Assembly (NCBI GenBank): GCA_015200345.1
Contig: CP054187.1
Coordinates: 2,154,470-2,218,469, forward strand
Reading direction: 5' to 3'
Origin: Planctomycetia bacterium
GTDB taxonomy: Bacteria; Planctomycetota; Phycisphaerae; UBA1845; UTPLA1
DNA length: 64,000 nucleotides
Part shown: piece by piece, positions 15,631-24,762 of the stretch
Position numbering within the stretch: the stretch's first letter is position 1
Layout: the number at the start of each line of letters is the position of its first letter
The notes under the pieces: model-generated
The model's input: the letters and a program-made list of their open reading frames with translations, nothing else
Databases searched by the model: none
What the model was told of the DNA's origin: nothing
Position numbers and translations under genes: made by a program

Positions 15631-15945
15631 ATGATCCAATGCGAACAGTGCGAACACTTCCGGCGCGGGCCGGGCGGCGAGGCGCGCCTGATGTGTGACC
15701 CGTTCAGCACGATCAAGGAGCCTGAATGTTTACAAAAGTGGCAATTGCTGCGGCTGGCGGAGCTGTCTCGCAAGGCGGATCGGATGGTGGGGGCCTACGA
15801 GGCGACGCTGGAGATCTATCGCCGCTTCGAGCCGTTGCAGGAGAAGATGTTCCGCCACATGGAGCGCGAGATCGACGACGCCGAAGAATCGGATTCGTGG
15901 AAGTACGAGGACGACGACGAAGCGGATGATGCGGAAGGGCGGTAG
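15631..15945 (+). CDS. Small zinc-finger-like acidic protein, unknown function
   Basis: The 104-residue protein starts MIQCEQCEHF. A CxxC near the N-terminus plus Cys22 and Cys33 ('LMCDPF', 'PECLQKW') could bind a metal. A helical middle part ('LLRLAELSRKADRMVGAYEA') is followed by a very acidic tail. I have seen this type of short CxxC protein in planctomycete genomes but know no function. The gap 15405-15630 upstream holds no supported gene. Confidence 0.6.
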   Translation: MIQCEQCEHFRRGPGGEARLMCDPFSTIKEPECLQKWQLLRLAELSRKADRMVGAYEATLEIYRRFEPLQEKMFRHMEREIDDAEESDSWKYEDDDEADDAEGR

Positions 15946-16057
15946 GGGGCGCAAACACATCTTCGCGTCCAAGTCGGGCCAGTCATCGCCCGGACGGCGT
16001 GGTCGCGACGGGCTAGTTCCGCCGCATGATTGCGGCGGCCCGGACCGATGGAATTCA

Positions 16058-18433
16058 TTACGCTCGCGCGGGCTTGCGCGGGGGTTTCGCCGCGGCGCCA
16101 GCGCACATTTCGACGGCTGCGGAAATGATCTGTTCCTCCTGCGGGAGGACAAGGTTGGCGGCGGGGCCAAGTGGGATGTACGTGTCTTCGCCGACGATTC
16201 GGCAGATGGCGAGGTCGCCGAAGCGCCCCGTCGAACATTCGCTCGATATTGATGGGCCGCGCGGGCTGAAGCCCGCGGCTCGCTGCGCGCCCGGCGCGTT
16301 GGCTCGTGCGGTTCGCTGATCGGGGCATCCTTCGACAATCGCAGTGATGATTCCTTCGGATACTCCGGCGCTGCGACGGCCCTCGTCGACGATCAGTACG
16401 TTGCCGCACGCCGAAGCCTGTTCACAGATTTCCGCCTCGTTGAGCGGCAGGAGCCAGCGCAGATCAACGACGCGTGCGCGAATGCCGTGATCGCGCTCCA
16501 GCACTTTCGCGGCCCGCAAAGACATGTACACGCCGTTGCCGAACGTGAGGATGCACAAATCGTCGGCGTCGGGGAAATAGACGCGCGGCTCGCCGAGGGG
16601 AATCGCCTCGCCGGGCGGGGGGTAATCAAACGACCAGCCTTCGTCGCCGGTCTCGTGCAGATCCTTCGTCATGTACAGCGCGATCGGCTCCAGAAACGCC
16701 ACCACGCGGCCGTCGACGCGTGCGAGGGCGGCGCAGGTTCGGATCATCGCGGCGGCATCGTCCCCGCGCGAGGGGCAGGCGATGACCAGGCCGGGAATAT
16801 CGCGCAGGGCGGCGATGCTGTTGTCATTGTGGAAGTGGCCGCCGAACCCTTTTTGATAGGCCAGCGAAGCGACGCGCATCACCATTGGATTGCGATACTG
16901 GCCCTTTGAAAAAAACTGCATCGAGCATGCCTCGCCGCGAATCTGATCGCAGGCGTTGTGGAAATAGGCAAGATACTGAATCTCCGGGAAGGGCAGCAGG
17001 CCCATGTAGCCCGCGCCCTGTGCCAACCCAAGAATCGTCTGCTCGTCGAGCAGCGTGTTAAACACGCGGCCTGCCTTGTAGCGCTTGAACAAATCCTTGG
17101 TGACGTAGTAGACGCCGCCTTTTTGCGCCACGTCTTCGCCGAAGACAATCATCTCCGAGTACAAGGCCATCAGATCGAAGAGCGCGGCGTTGATCTGCAC
17201 CGCGAGATGGCGACGGCCGAGCTTCTCGGGCAGTTTGTCCACTCCGCCGAAGACGTCGGCCCGCTTTGCGGCGTCCGCGCCGCGTCGCGCTTCGGCGTTC
17301 ACTTTCTCCGGGTGATAGGGCGCGAGCGGGGCCATGACTTCGGCGGCGCTTGCCAGCCGCGGGCGCTTGATGACGCGTTCGGCGGCTTCGCGCGTTCGCG
17401 AGCGAATGGCTTCATACATTTCGAGAATCCGCGGCGCGGTCATTAAACCGAACTCAAGCACACGCCGGGCCGATGTCAGCAGCGGGTCGTGCGTCTCGAC
17501 CTCGGCGATCTCCTCGAGCGTGTGATAGGCCAGCTCGATGTCGGACCCGGCGTGACCGAGCATGCGAATGGTGCGAAGGTGCAGAAACGTCGGCGCGCGG
17601 TGCCTGCGACAGTGCTCGACGGCCTGCGCCACGACGGAGTAGCCCTCGACAAGGTCAAGCCCATTCGCCCGAAAGTAGGCGAGACCGGGTCGATTTGAGA
17701 AGTTTGTCTCGATCCAGCCGGGCGGCGTGCGGACGGAGATGCCGATGCCGTTGTCCTCGCAGACGAAAAGCACGGGCACGGGCAGCGATTGAAACGCGGC
17801 CCATTGCGCCGCGTTGAAGGCGCCCTGCGCGGTCGAGTGGTTCGTGCTGGCGTCGCCGAACGAGCAGACGATGATGCTGTCGTCCGGCACCGGCGGCTTG
17901 ATGCGCAGCGCCCGCGCTCGCTGAAGGCCGATGGCCGCGCCGACTGCCTTGGGAAGGTGGCTGGCGATGGTGCTGGTCTGCGGGAGAACCCATGCCGGGA
18001 CCGAGCCCCAGACCTTGTGCCGCCCGCCGGAGATCGGATCCTCGGCGCTGGCCGCCTGCGAGAGGATCGTGTCGTAGATGAAGTCGATTTCGGGCACCTT
18101 GCGGCATCGCTCGGCCATAAATCCGCCGCTCCGGTAGTGGAGAAAGGCGGGGTCGGTGAGCCGGGTGAGACGGCCGACCATGGCGTTGCCTTCGTGCCCG
18201 GCGGAACCAATGGTGTAATAAGCGGCATCCTTTGAGCGGAGGTATCTGGCGATCAGGTCCAGATGCCGCGTAACCATTTGCGATTCAAAGAGTTGCAGCA
18301 GGTCTTTGCCTGTCATGGGATTGTCCGGCGCGACCGGCTCGTCGGCGGAAAGCCGTCGAGAGGGGGCGTCGGACCAGCCCTTGAGGAGGGCGACGAAGGC
18401 GTCGTCAATTGCTTGGGCGCGGTTGAGGCTCAT
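16058..18433 (-). CDS. Fused alpha-beta E1 component of a 2-oxoacid dehydrogenase
   Basis: A thiamine-diphosphate enzyme that decarboxylates a 2-oxoacid (branched-chain or pyruvate type) for transfer to lipoyl-E2. The 791-residue chain contains an alpha half (about 1-370, TPP motif 'GDASTNHSTAQGAFNAAQWA', 'CEDNGIGISV') and a beta half (about 400-791, 'VFGEDVAQKGGVYYVT', 'LLDEQTILGLAQGAGYMG', 'VDLRWLLPLNEAEI'). Such fusions are known in several bacteria. Near residues 705-740 a stretch with 'GAQRAAGFSPRGPSISSE' is encoded by a palindromic repeat inserted in frame before 'ICRIVGEDTYIPLG'. No E2 or E3 gene is nearby, so the partner and exact substrate are unknown. Confidence 0.85.
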   Translation of the reverse strand: MSLNRAQAIDDAFVALLKGWSDAPSRRLSADEPVAPDNPMTGKDLLQLFESQMVTRHLDLIARYLRSKDAAYYTIGSAGHEGNAMVGRLTRLTDPAFLHYRSGGFMAERCRKVPEIDFIYDTILSQAASAEDPISGGRHKVWGSVPAWVLPQTSTIASHLPKAVGAAIGLQRARALRIKPPVPDDSIIVCSFGDASTNHSTAQGAFNAAQWAAFQSLPVPVLFVCEDNGIGISVRTPPGWIETNFSNRPGLAYFRANGLDLVEGYSVVAQAVEHCRRHRAPTFLHLRTIRMLGHAGSDIELAYHTLEEIAEVETHDPLLTSARRVLEFGLMTAPRILEMYEAIRSRTREAAERVIKRPRLASAAEVMAPLAPYHPEKVNAEARRGADAAKRADVFGGVDKLPEKLGRRHLAVQINAALFDLMALYSEMIVFGEDVAQKGGVYYVTKDLFKRYKAGRVFNTLLDEQTILGLAQGAGYMGLLPFPEIQYLAYFHNACDQIRGEACSMQFFSKGQYRNPMVMRVASLAYQKGFGGHFHNDNSIAALRDIPGLVIACPSRGDDAAAMIRTCAALARVDGRVVAFLEPIALYMTKDLHETGDEGWSFDYPPPGEAIPLGEPRVYFPDADDLCILTFGNGVYMSLRAAKVLERDHGIRARVVDLRWLLPLNEAEICEQASACGNVLIVDEGRRSAGVSEGIITAIVEGCPDQRTARANAPGAQRAAGFSPRGPSISSECSTGRFGDLAICRIVGEDTYIPLGPAANLVLPQEEQIISAAVEMCAGAAAKPPRKPARA
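16254..16282. repeat. Dispersed palindromic repeat inside the E1 gene
   Basis: The core GCGGGCTGAAGCCCGC is a palindrome with flanking GGGCCGC and GGCTCG. The 29-base unit recurs in reverse orientation at 49385-49413 with a single mismatch. Here it lies inside a coding sequence without breaking the frame. Confidence 0.8.
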
Positions 18434-18523
18434 GCGAGAAAGCTACTCGCGGAGCGGGTGGGTGGTCAATCGGCTGGGCAATGGGGGTTATCGCGGCGGC
18501 CAGGGATGGGCTACCTTGTCAGC

Positions 18524-21500
18524 ATGTCGCATCATCGCGTCACGGTGATCGGGTTTTTGGTCGGGCTGGCAGCCACGCTGCTGCTGGCGGCGCACGTGTT
18601 CTGGGTGGAGCCGGGGCTGCCTGGGCGGGCGAGGCTGTTCGAACGGCTGGAATATCAGTCATTTGACTTTCGTATTAATTATTTCAACACGCTGGAGCCG
18701 GCGTCGCCGCTGGTGCACCTGGACATCGATGACAACGCCCTGTCGCGTGTGGGGCGCTGGCCGTGGAAACGGCGTGACCTGGCGGACCTGATCCGCGTGA
18801 CGACGGAGCTTGGGGCACGGTTGATTCTGATCGATTTGCTGTTCGACGAGCCGCAACCGGTGTCGATCAGCGATCCGGCCTATTTGGGGGATGCCGACAT
18901 CGAGGGGCCTGCGAGCGTGGTGGGGGAGCTATCCGACGCGAATCGCGTGTTTGACGATCTCGAGTTGGCGAACGCCATTCGCGCGAGCGGGCGAGTGGTA
19001 TTGTCGGTACAGGGAGATGTTCCGCCGCCGGGTGAAACGTCTGTGCGCCGGCGGGTCGAGACCCTGTTGCAGGGCGGTGAGTCAGACTGGCAGCTCATTG
19101 CGCAACGATTGAACGCGACAACGGCTGCTGGGCGCGAACTCGTGCGCCGCGAAGTGTTGCGAGCGCGCGCCGCGGCGGAATTGAGCAGGCGCTTCACGCT
19201 GGGCGAGGCGGAGTTGGCTGTGGCGCTGGGCGCAAGCATCGAAGACGTGCGCGAGGTGATCGCAGGAGCGAAGTCGCGCGCCGCGGCTGCGCGGATGCGG
19301 GAGTTGTTTCGCAAGGATCGGCCCACGCTGGACGCCGCGCTGCGCGCGATCCTGGGCGAGGCGACGGACAGTCGCACGGCCGACCGGCGCGATGTCGTTG
19401 CGGCATATCGCGAGGCGCTGGGGTGGGAGGCGATGCGACGGGCAATGATTCCGGCGCCGGCTGAACCTGCGGCCGCGCGATCGCGTGAAGGGGTCGCGTC
19501 GAGCAGGAGGCTGGCATCGCTGCCGCACGTGGCGGAGAGATTGTCTCCCGTCTATTTCATGTTCGGCGAGGCGGCGGCGGACATCGGGGCGGTGAATTTT
19601 CGCGGCGATTCGGACGGCGTGGTGCGGCGCGTTCCGCCGTTGATTCTCACTGACGAGGGTGTGTTGCGGCATCTGGGCGTGGCGGGGGCGTGTCTCGCAC
19701 TTGGCATTTCGACGTCTGATATTGCGCTTTCTGACGAGAACGAGCTGGTGCTGGGAGCGTCGCGCCCGGGAGCGGGCCGCGTGGCGGCACGGCTGGACGC
19801 CGGCGAAAACCTGATCATCCATTGGACAAGCACGGGGCGGCGCTGGCGACAGGGCGAAGACTTTCCCCATGTTTCGGCCGCCAAGGCATGGTCGATTGTC
19901 GATGCCAGGCGGCAGATCGAGGCGAACGAGACGGCGACGGCATATCTCCTCGCGGAGATCGTGGCGGCCGCGCGTGGTGAGGCCACCATCGAAACCGGCA
20001 GCGCAGGCGGCGCGTCGAAGTCGGAGTTGATTTCGGGTGACGCGGCTTATCGACAGAAGGTGAACGACCAATTGAAGCTGGCCCGTGAGGCGCACCTGGC
20101 GAGGCTGCGCGGCGATCGGCCGGAAGCGGAGCGATCGCGCATGGAGCAGCGTTCGGCGGCGCTGCTGGCAGAGATTCGCGCGGAACAGGAGCAGGCGATC
20201 TCGGCAATCGAGGCGGCGTGCGCCGAGTTAGAGTCACTCACGCCGGAGGAACTGTCGGCCGACGCGGCCCTGAAGGCGGATTACGATCGGTACCTGGGCG
20301 CACGGCGTCTGATCACCCATGATCTCGCGCGAATGAAACAGGCGAACAAGCTGTTGCAGGAGACGGTCGACGCAGCGCGGCGAGAACTTGAGCCGCGATT
20401 GAAGGACAAGATCGTGCTGCTCGGATTTGCAGCGACGGCGCAGGGCGACATCGTCTCGACACCCATCGATCCCGTCACCAATGGTGTGATGTGTCATGCG
20501 CATGTGTTAAACAGCCTGCTCCAGCGGCGGTTCATTCAAGCGACCGGCACGGCAACGGGAGCGGCCGCGTTCATCGTGCTGGGCGCGTTGGTGAGCTATG
20601 TGACCGCGCGGCAGGGACCTTGGCGATCGTTGCTGGAGACGGCAGCGCTGCTCGGGGCATTCGGGCTGTTCAACGCGTACTGGCTGTTTCAGCGCCGCGA
20701 CATCTGGCTGCCGCTGGCCGGTCCGATGGTCGCGGGCGGCGTCGCGTGGGCGGTGGTGACGCTGTTCCGGCAGTTGACGGCCGAGAAAGACCGCCGCATG
20801 TTCGCGCGGCAGTTGAGCCTGTACACGTCGCCGGCGATCGCGGCGAAGATCGCGGAGAGTCCGTCGGCGATGGCGGCGTTCAAGACGGTGCAGACGCGCG
20901 ACGTGACGTGCCTGTTCTCCGATCTGGCGGGCTTCACGACCATCTCGGAGCAGCAGGACGCCGAGGTCGTGCAGCTGGTGCTGAACACCTACCTGCGGCG
21001 CATGAGCGAGGTAATCTGGGCGCAGCGCGGGCTGATCAACAAGTTCATGGGTGACGGGATCATGGCATTCTTCAACCCGTCGGTCGATCCGATGCCCGAT
21101 CACCCTCGCGTCGCCTGCGAGACGGCCCTGCTGATGCTCGAAGCGCTGGAAGCGCTGAAGGGCGAACACGGCGCGGGCACGGCCGACGGTGTGTTCCAGC
21201 AGCTTGATATGCGGATCGGTCTCGCGACGGGGCTGGCGAAGAACGGCGATCTCGGCTCGGATCTGAAGGCGGATTACACGGTGATTGGAGATGTGGTGAA
21301 TCTGGCGGCGCGGCTGGAGCCGGCGAACAAGGTCTTCGGGACGAAGCTGATGATCAGCGGTCCGACGCGCGAAGCGGTGAAGGATGCGTACGAGTTTCGC
21401 TACCTCGCCGAGTTGCAGGTGAAGGGGAAGAAGACGACGGTGCCGGTGTACGAATTGATCGGCCGCCGCGGCTCGCTGAACGACGAGCAGCGCGCGTACG

Positions 21501-21697
21501 TCGAGCGGTTCGAGGCGGGCGTCGCGCTTTACAAGGCGATGAAATGGGACGAGTGCATCGTGCATTTCACGCGCATGCTGGCGCGGCGGCCGGACGACGC
21601 GGGAGCGAGCCGCTATATTGATGCGTGCCAGGAGTTAAAGCAGTTCCCGCCGGAAGAGGGGGAGTGGCGCGGAGCGCTGGAGTTGAAAGAGAAATGA
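18524..21697 (+). CDS. CHASE2-domain adenylate/guanylate cyclase
   Basis: A membrane receptor-type class III nucleotide cyclase of about 1057 residues. ATG 18524 is preferred; ATG 18506 and longer starts are possible, with no strong ribosome-binding site to decide. An N-terminal membrane segment is followed by a periplasmic CHASE2 domain ('FDFRINYF', 'LVHLDIDDNALSRVGRWPW'). That domain is interrupted by a long Ala/Arg/Glu-rich helical insert (about residues 150-330 and again 480-620). Three membrane helices follow at about 675-750. The catalytic domain has the two metal aspartates Asp800 ('FSDLAGFTT') and Asp844 ('FMGDGIMAFF'), then 'GDVVNLAARLE'. The C-terminus looks TPR-like. The stop overlaps the next start (ATGA). 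Confidence 0.85.
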   Translation: MSHHRVTVIGFLVGLAATLLLAAHVFWVEPGLPGRARLFERLEYQSFDFRINYFNTLEPASPLVHLDIDDNALSRVGRWPWKRRDLADLIRVTTELGARLILIDLLFDEPQPVSISDPAYLGDADIEGPASVVGELSDANRVFDDLELANAIRASGRVVLSVQGDVPPPGETSVRRRVETLLQGGESDWQLIAQRLNATTAAGRELVRREVLRARAAAELSRRFTLGEAELAVALGASIEDVREVIAGAKSRAAAARMRELFRKDRPTLDAALRAILGEATDSRTADRRDVVAAYREALGWEAMRRAMIPAPAEPAAARSREGVASSRRLASLPHVAERLSPVYFMFGEAAADIGAVNFRGDSDGVVRRVPPLILTDEGVLRHLGVAGACLALGISTSDIALSDENELVLGASRPGAGRVAARLDAGENLIIHWTSTGRRWRQGEDFPHVSAAKAWSIVDARRQIEANETATAYLLAEIVAAARGEATIETGSAGGASKSELISGDAAYRQKVNDQLKLAREAHLARLRGDRPEAERSRMEQRSAALLAEIRAEQEQAISAIEAACAELESLTPEELSADAALKADYDRYLGARRLITHDLARMKQANKLLQETVDAARRELEPRLKDKIVLLGFAATAQGDIVSTPIDPVTNGVMCHAHVLNSLLQRRFIQATGTATGAAAFIVLGALVSYVTARQGPWRSLLETAALLGAFGLFNAYWLFQRRDIWLPLAGPMVAGGVAWAVVTLFRQLTAEKDRRMFARQLSLYTSPAIAAKIAESPSAMAAFKTVQTRDVTCLFSDLAGFTTISEQQDAEVVQLVLNTYLRRMSEVIWAQRGLINKFMGDGIMAFFNPSVDPMPDHPRVACETALLMLEALEALKGEHGAGTADGVFQQLDMRIGLATGLAKNGDLGSDLKADYTVIGDVVNLAARLEPANKVFGTKLMISGPTREAVKDAYEFRYLAELQVKGKKTTVPVYELIGRRGSLNDEQRAYVERFEAGVALYKAMKWDECIVHFTRMLARRPDDAGASRYIDACQELKQFPPEEGEWRGALELKEK

Positions 21698-22167
21698 GAC
21701 CGCGGCCGTACAAGGAATTGATCGCACGAATCGACGCGGCGTGTCGCGGAATGGACCGCGCGGCTGCGATGCAGGTGTTTGTCGATATCGCATGGGACGC
21801 GCTGCAACCGACGGGGGTTTCCTGGTTGGGGTTTTATTTCGGCGGTGCGGAGGAGATGACGCTCGGTCCGCGGCGCGACAAGCCGGCCTGTACGCCGATC
21901 GGTCTGCACGGGGTCTGCGGGCGGGCGTACACGAGCCGGCGGCCGCAAGTCGTGGCGGACGTGGCGACGCTGGGGGCGAATTACGTCGCATGCGACCCTC
22001 GGGATCGTTCCGAAGTGGTGATTCCCTGCATTGATCCGGATGGCGTGTGTTGGGGCGTGCTCGATCTGGACAGCCACGAGGCGGGTTCGTTCGGCGAGGC
22101 GGACGTGCGCGGGCTGACGGGTGCGTTGATCGCCGCGGGGCTGACGTCAGAATCCAATGAAGCGTGA
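21694..22167 (+). CDS. msrC: GAF-domain free methionine-(R)-sulfoxide reductase
   Basis: This enzyme reduces free methionine-R-sulfoxide via a GAF fold. The 157-residue protein begins at ATG 21694, overlapping the cyclase stop by four bases. The three catalytic/resolving cysteines of the family are at Cys66 ('KPACTPI'), Cys75 ('HGVCGRA') and Cys100 ('YVACDPRDRSE'), followed by 'GVLDLDSHE'. The Cys66-Cys100 distance equals that of the E. coli enzyme's Cys84-Cys118. The ATGA coupling to the cyclase suggests co-translation; a GAF sensor role rather than catalysis cannot be excluded, but the cysteines favour fRMsr. Confidence 0.8.
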   Translation: MRPRPYKELIARIDAACRGMDRAAAMQVFVDIAWDALQPTGVSWLGFYFGGAEEMTLGPRRDKPACTPIGLHGVCGRAYTSRRPQVVADVATLGANYVACDPRDRSEVVIPCIDPDGVCWGVLDLDSHEAGSFGEADVRGLTGALIAAGLTSESNEA

Positions 22168-22484
22168 CGAGTTGAGAATGTAGAAAGCGGTCATCAGCGG
22201 CTTCGCGCAGGAATTGCCGGGGCCGCGCGTGAACTGCGCTTTTTGCCGAATCGCACGCAGCCGCGCAACCCTATGCGCAGACACCTGTTGCGCGGCTCGC
22301 GGTTTCTCAAGCCAGTCTTCTACTCGCGTCGATAAGGAGGGGTCGGTTTATCGGACAATCGCGCGCGGGCGACGCGGCGCGGTCCGGGCTTTTCGGCCCA
22401 TTCGCTTCTGATGTCGCCCGTCGCAACCACCGATAAACCGCACGCGGCGCGGCCACGGATTGGCTGCCGGGAAGCGAGTTCTGC
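22168..22484. other. Intergenic stretch, nothing recognised
   Basis: About 317 bases between msrC and the TolB-like gene. Short open frames here lack ribosome-binding sites and protein-like composition. No terminator with a T tract or RNA gene was seen. Confidence 0.4.
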
Positions 22485-23639
22485 ATGTCGCGACGGATCG
22501 CATCGTTCGGCTGGATCGTGGCGGGCATCGCGCTGATTGCGGGCTGCCGGATTCCTGTCCATCGCGCTCCCGCAGCGGCGGCGCCGACGTCCGGCAGTGC
22601 GACAGCGGTGTCCGCACCGGGTGATGACGCATCCGATCGGTATCGCGATCTTCGTCTATTTGGCCAGAGCAGTGCGTCGAGCGACTTCTCATTCGAGGCG
22701 CGTCCGGCGGACAATCTGCAACAGCATACCGCGCCAAGCGAGGGCGGCGATTTCGATCCGTCCGTCGATCCGGCGGGGCGGCAGCTTGTCTTCGCTTCGA
22801 CGCGTCATTCGGTTCACAGCCATATATACGTGAAGCCGATCAACGGTGCCACGCTTGTGCAGCTCACCGACGAACGCGCAAACGACGCGCAGCCGGTCTT
22901 CTGCCCGATGGGCAAGCGGATCGCCTTCGCGAGCGATCGCGCCGGCCAGTGGGACATCTACGTGATGGATGCCAACGGACGCAACGTACGGCAGATCACG
23001 AACAGCCCCGCGGCAGAGCTGCATCCGAGCTGGTCGCCGGATGGGACGCGGATTGTTTACTGCCGCCTGAATCCATCGGAGCCGGAGGGCGAGTTGTGGG
23101 TGGTTGACCTGGACAATCCCGGCACGAAGCGGTTCATCGGTGAGGGGCTGTTCCCGGCGTGGTCGCCGCGCGGCGGCAAGATCGCGTACCAGCGCGCGCG
23201 GCAGCGCGGCAGCCGCTGGTTCAGCATCTGGACGATGGACTTCGACAACAACGAGTCGCTTTACCCGACCGAGGTTGCCAGCAGCACGCTGGCGGCGTTC
23301 ATCCTGCCGAGCTGGTCGCCCGACGGCACGCAGATCGCCTTCGCCGCGGTCAGCCCGGCCGGCGACGACGGTTCGCGCCCGCGCCTTTCCGGCCGGGGCC
23401 GCTCCGACATCCTGCTTGTCGATGCCGACGGTCGCGGGATGCAGCGTCTGACCAACGGGCGCGGCGAGAACTACTCGCCGTATTGGGCGACCGATCAGCG
23501 TGTCTATTTCACGGCACGATCCGGTCGCAGTGAGACGATCTGGAGCGCGCGGCCGTTCCAGCCGGCGATGGAGGAATTGCCGTCCCCGGGCGCGCCGAAT
23601 CGCCGAGCGGCGTCGGCGCAGGAGGTGGCGGATGACTAG
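22485..23639 (+). CDS. TolB-like beta-propeller lipoprotein
   Basis: The 384-residue protein has a lipoprotein signal ending at Cys21 ('GIALIAGC'). The body is built of repeated WD40-like/PD40 beta-propeller blades. The signature 'FDPSVDPAGRQLVFAST', 'DAQPVFCPMGKRIAFASDR', 'LHPSWSPDGTRIVY' and 'LPSWSPDGTQIAF' is the same as in TolB and related periplasmic proteins. It lacks an obvious tol operon context. The stop overlaps the next gene by eight bases. It probably acts at the outer membrane or periplasm in protein-protein contacts. Confidence 0.8.
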   Translation: MSRRIASFGWIVAGIALIAGCRIPVHRAPAAAAPTSGSATAVSAPGDDASDRYRDLRLFGQSSASSDFSFEARPADNLQQHTAPSEGGDFDPSVDPAGRQLVFASTRHSVHSHIYVKPINGATLVQLTDERANDAQPVFCPMGKRIAFASDRAGQWDIYVMDANGRNVRQITNSPAAELHPSWSPDGTRIVYCRLNPSEPEGELWVVDLDNPGTKRFIGEGLFPAWSPRGGKIAYQRARQRGSRWFSIWTMDFDNNESLYPTEVASSTLAAFILPSWSPDGTQIAFAAVSPAGDDGSRPRLSGRGRSDILLVDADGRGMQRLTNGRGENYSPYWATDQRVYFTARSGRSETIWSARPFQPAMEELPSPGAPNRRAASAQEVADD

Positions 23640-24408
23640 CCGCCGGCGGCCAATGCATGGGATTCCTGGGCGGCGCGCTCCGATTGCGGCGTGGGCCTGG
23701 TTGGCGATGGTCACGTTGTGCGGCTGCGCGCAAAGCGAAAAGAAGCCAAGGGTCGAGACTTCGGCCTTGCCGCGGAGCATGACGTTCGCCGTTGCTCCGG
23801 TGCTGAATTACAGCGGGCAGCCCGATCTGGACCCGCTGCGGCTGGCGGACCTGCTGGCGTCGGAACTGACGTATGTGCGTGGCGCGGCGGTGTTGCCGGT
23901 CAGTCGCGTGGCGGCTGTGCTGCTGTCGCAGGGAAAGACGCAGGTTGAATCGCCGGAGCACGCGCGCGCGCTGGCCCGGCAGATCGGCGCGGATGCGATG
24001 ATCGTCGGGGGCGTGACGGAGTACGACGCGTACGCACCCACCGTGGGGCTGGTGCTGCAACTGTACCTGACGGACGCAGCGGGGAGCGCGCCGCTCGATT
24101 TGGGAGAGGCCCGTTTTCGATCTTCGCCGTATGTCGCAGTTCGGGCGACGCCGAAGGCCGGTCCCTCGGCGCAGGTGCAGGGCACCTACAACGCGATGCA
24201 CAAGTCGGTGGTGGACCGCGTGCGCGAGTACGCGCGGGAGCGCAGCGAAACGGATCATCCCGACGGCTGGCGACAATACACGCAAGTTCAGTCGCTCTTC
24301 ATTCGATTTTGTTGGAACGACGCCTTGCGGGCGATGCTCGATCAGGACTCGTGGAAGCGCGATCTGGTTGCGGGGACCGCGGACGTGTCGGAGACCTATC
24401 ATGAATAA
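23632..24408 (+). CDS. Putative lipoprotein related to CsgG/LpoB-like proteins
   Basis: The 258-residue protein begins at ATG 23632 behind an AGGAGG site, overlapping the TolB-like gene by eight bases. The signal ends in a lipobox 'LCGC'. The body starts with 'MTFAVAPVLNYSGQPDLD' and includes 'GADAMIVGGVTEYD'. This layout (a 'vaP..n.sg' strand, then 'a..ga d.vi.G.v...') recalls CsgG- and LpoB-like periplasmic lipoproteins. The similarity is only in pattern. It sits in a probable three-gene unit with the next small gene. Confidence 0.6.
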   Translation: MTSRRRPMHGIPGRRAPIAAWAWLAMVTLCGCAQSEKKPRVETSALPRSMTFAVAPVLNYSGQPDLDPLRLADLLASELTYVRGAAVLPVSRVAAVLLSQGKTQVESPEHARALARQIGADAMIVGGVTEYDAYAPTVGLVLQLYLTDAAGSAPLDLGEARFRSSPYVAVRATPKAGPSAQVQGTYNAMHKSVVDRVREYARERSETDHPDGWRQYTQVQSLFIRFCWNDALRAMLDQDSWKRDLVAGTADVSETYHE

Positions 24409-24613
24409 GGCGGAAGTGCGGCAATTATCGCTCGTAAAAGGCAGCCACCGGTATCTGTTTCGTTACCGGCCCGGCAGCGAAGCGGACGTCATCGGGGCAT
24501 TGGCCACGCTGGCCAGCGACGCCCAGACGGATTTCGACTGGTTTGATGCGGCCGTCTTGAGCTACCAGATGGGCCGCAGAATTGAGTCAGAACTAGATGA
24601 ACTCCGTGCATGA
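24401..24613 (+). CDS. Small conserved-looking cytoplasmic protein, unknown
   Basis: A 70-residue protein, MNKAEVRQLSLVKGSHRYLF, starting inside the last codons of the preceding gene (eight-base overlap), which implies coupling. It is soluble and mildly acidic, with 'FRYRPGSEADVIGALATLA' then a helical tail. I believe similar short proteins occur in other planctomycetes but know of no function. Confidence 0.65.
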   Translation: MNKAEVRQLSLVKGSHRYLFRYRPGSEADVIGALATLASDAQTDFDWFDAAVLSYQMGRRIESELDELRA

Positions 24614-24762
24614 AAAGCCCGATAGGGTTTGTGTCCGTAAAAGCGGAGGATCCGCCGGTTTGTCGGTTGCGGCCTAGACCCCCGAAGCCGAACAAAACCT
24701 GGAATGGGTGGGATGGCCGAGGAGCGGCGCGTTAGCCAGGTTGAAAGAAAGGAACAAGACAA

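Noticed and set aside
24695-24745. GGGATGGCCGAGGAGCGG looks like a tRNA D-arm
   Set aside because: No acceptor stem, anticodon arm or T arm can be built around it.
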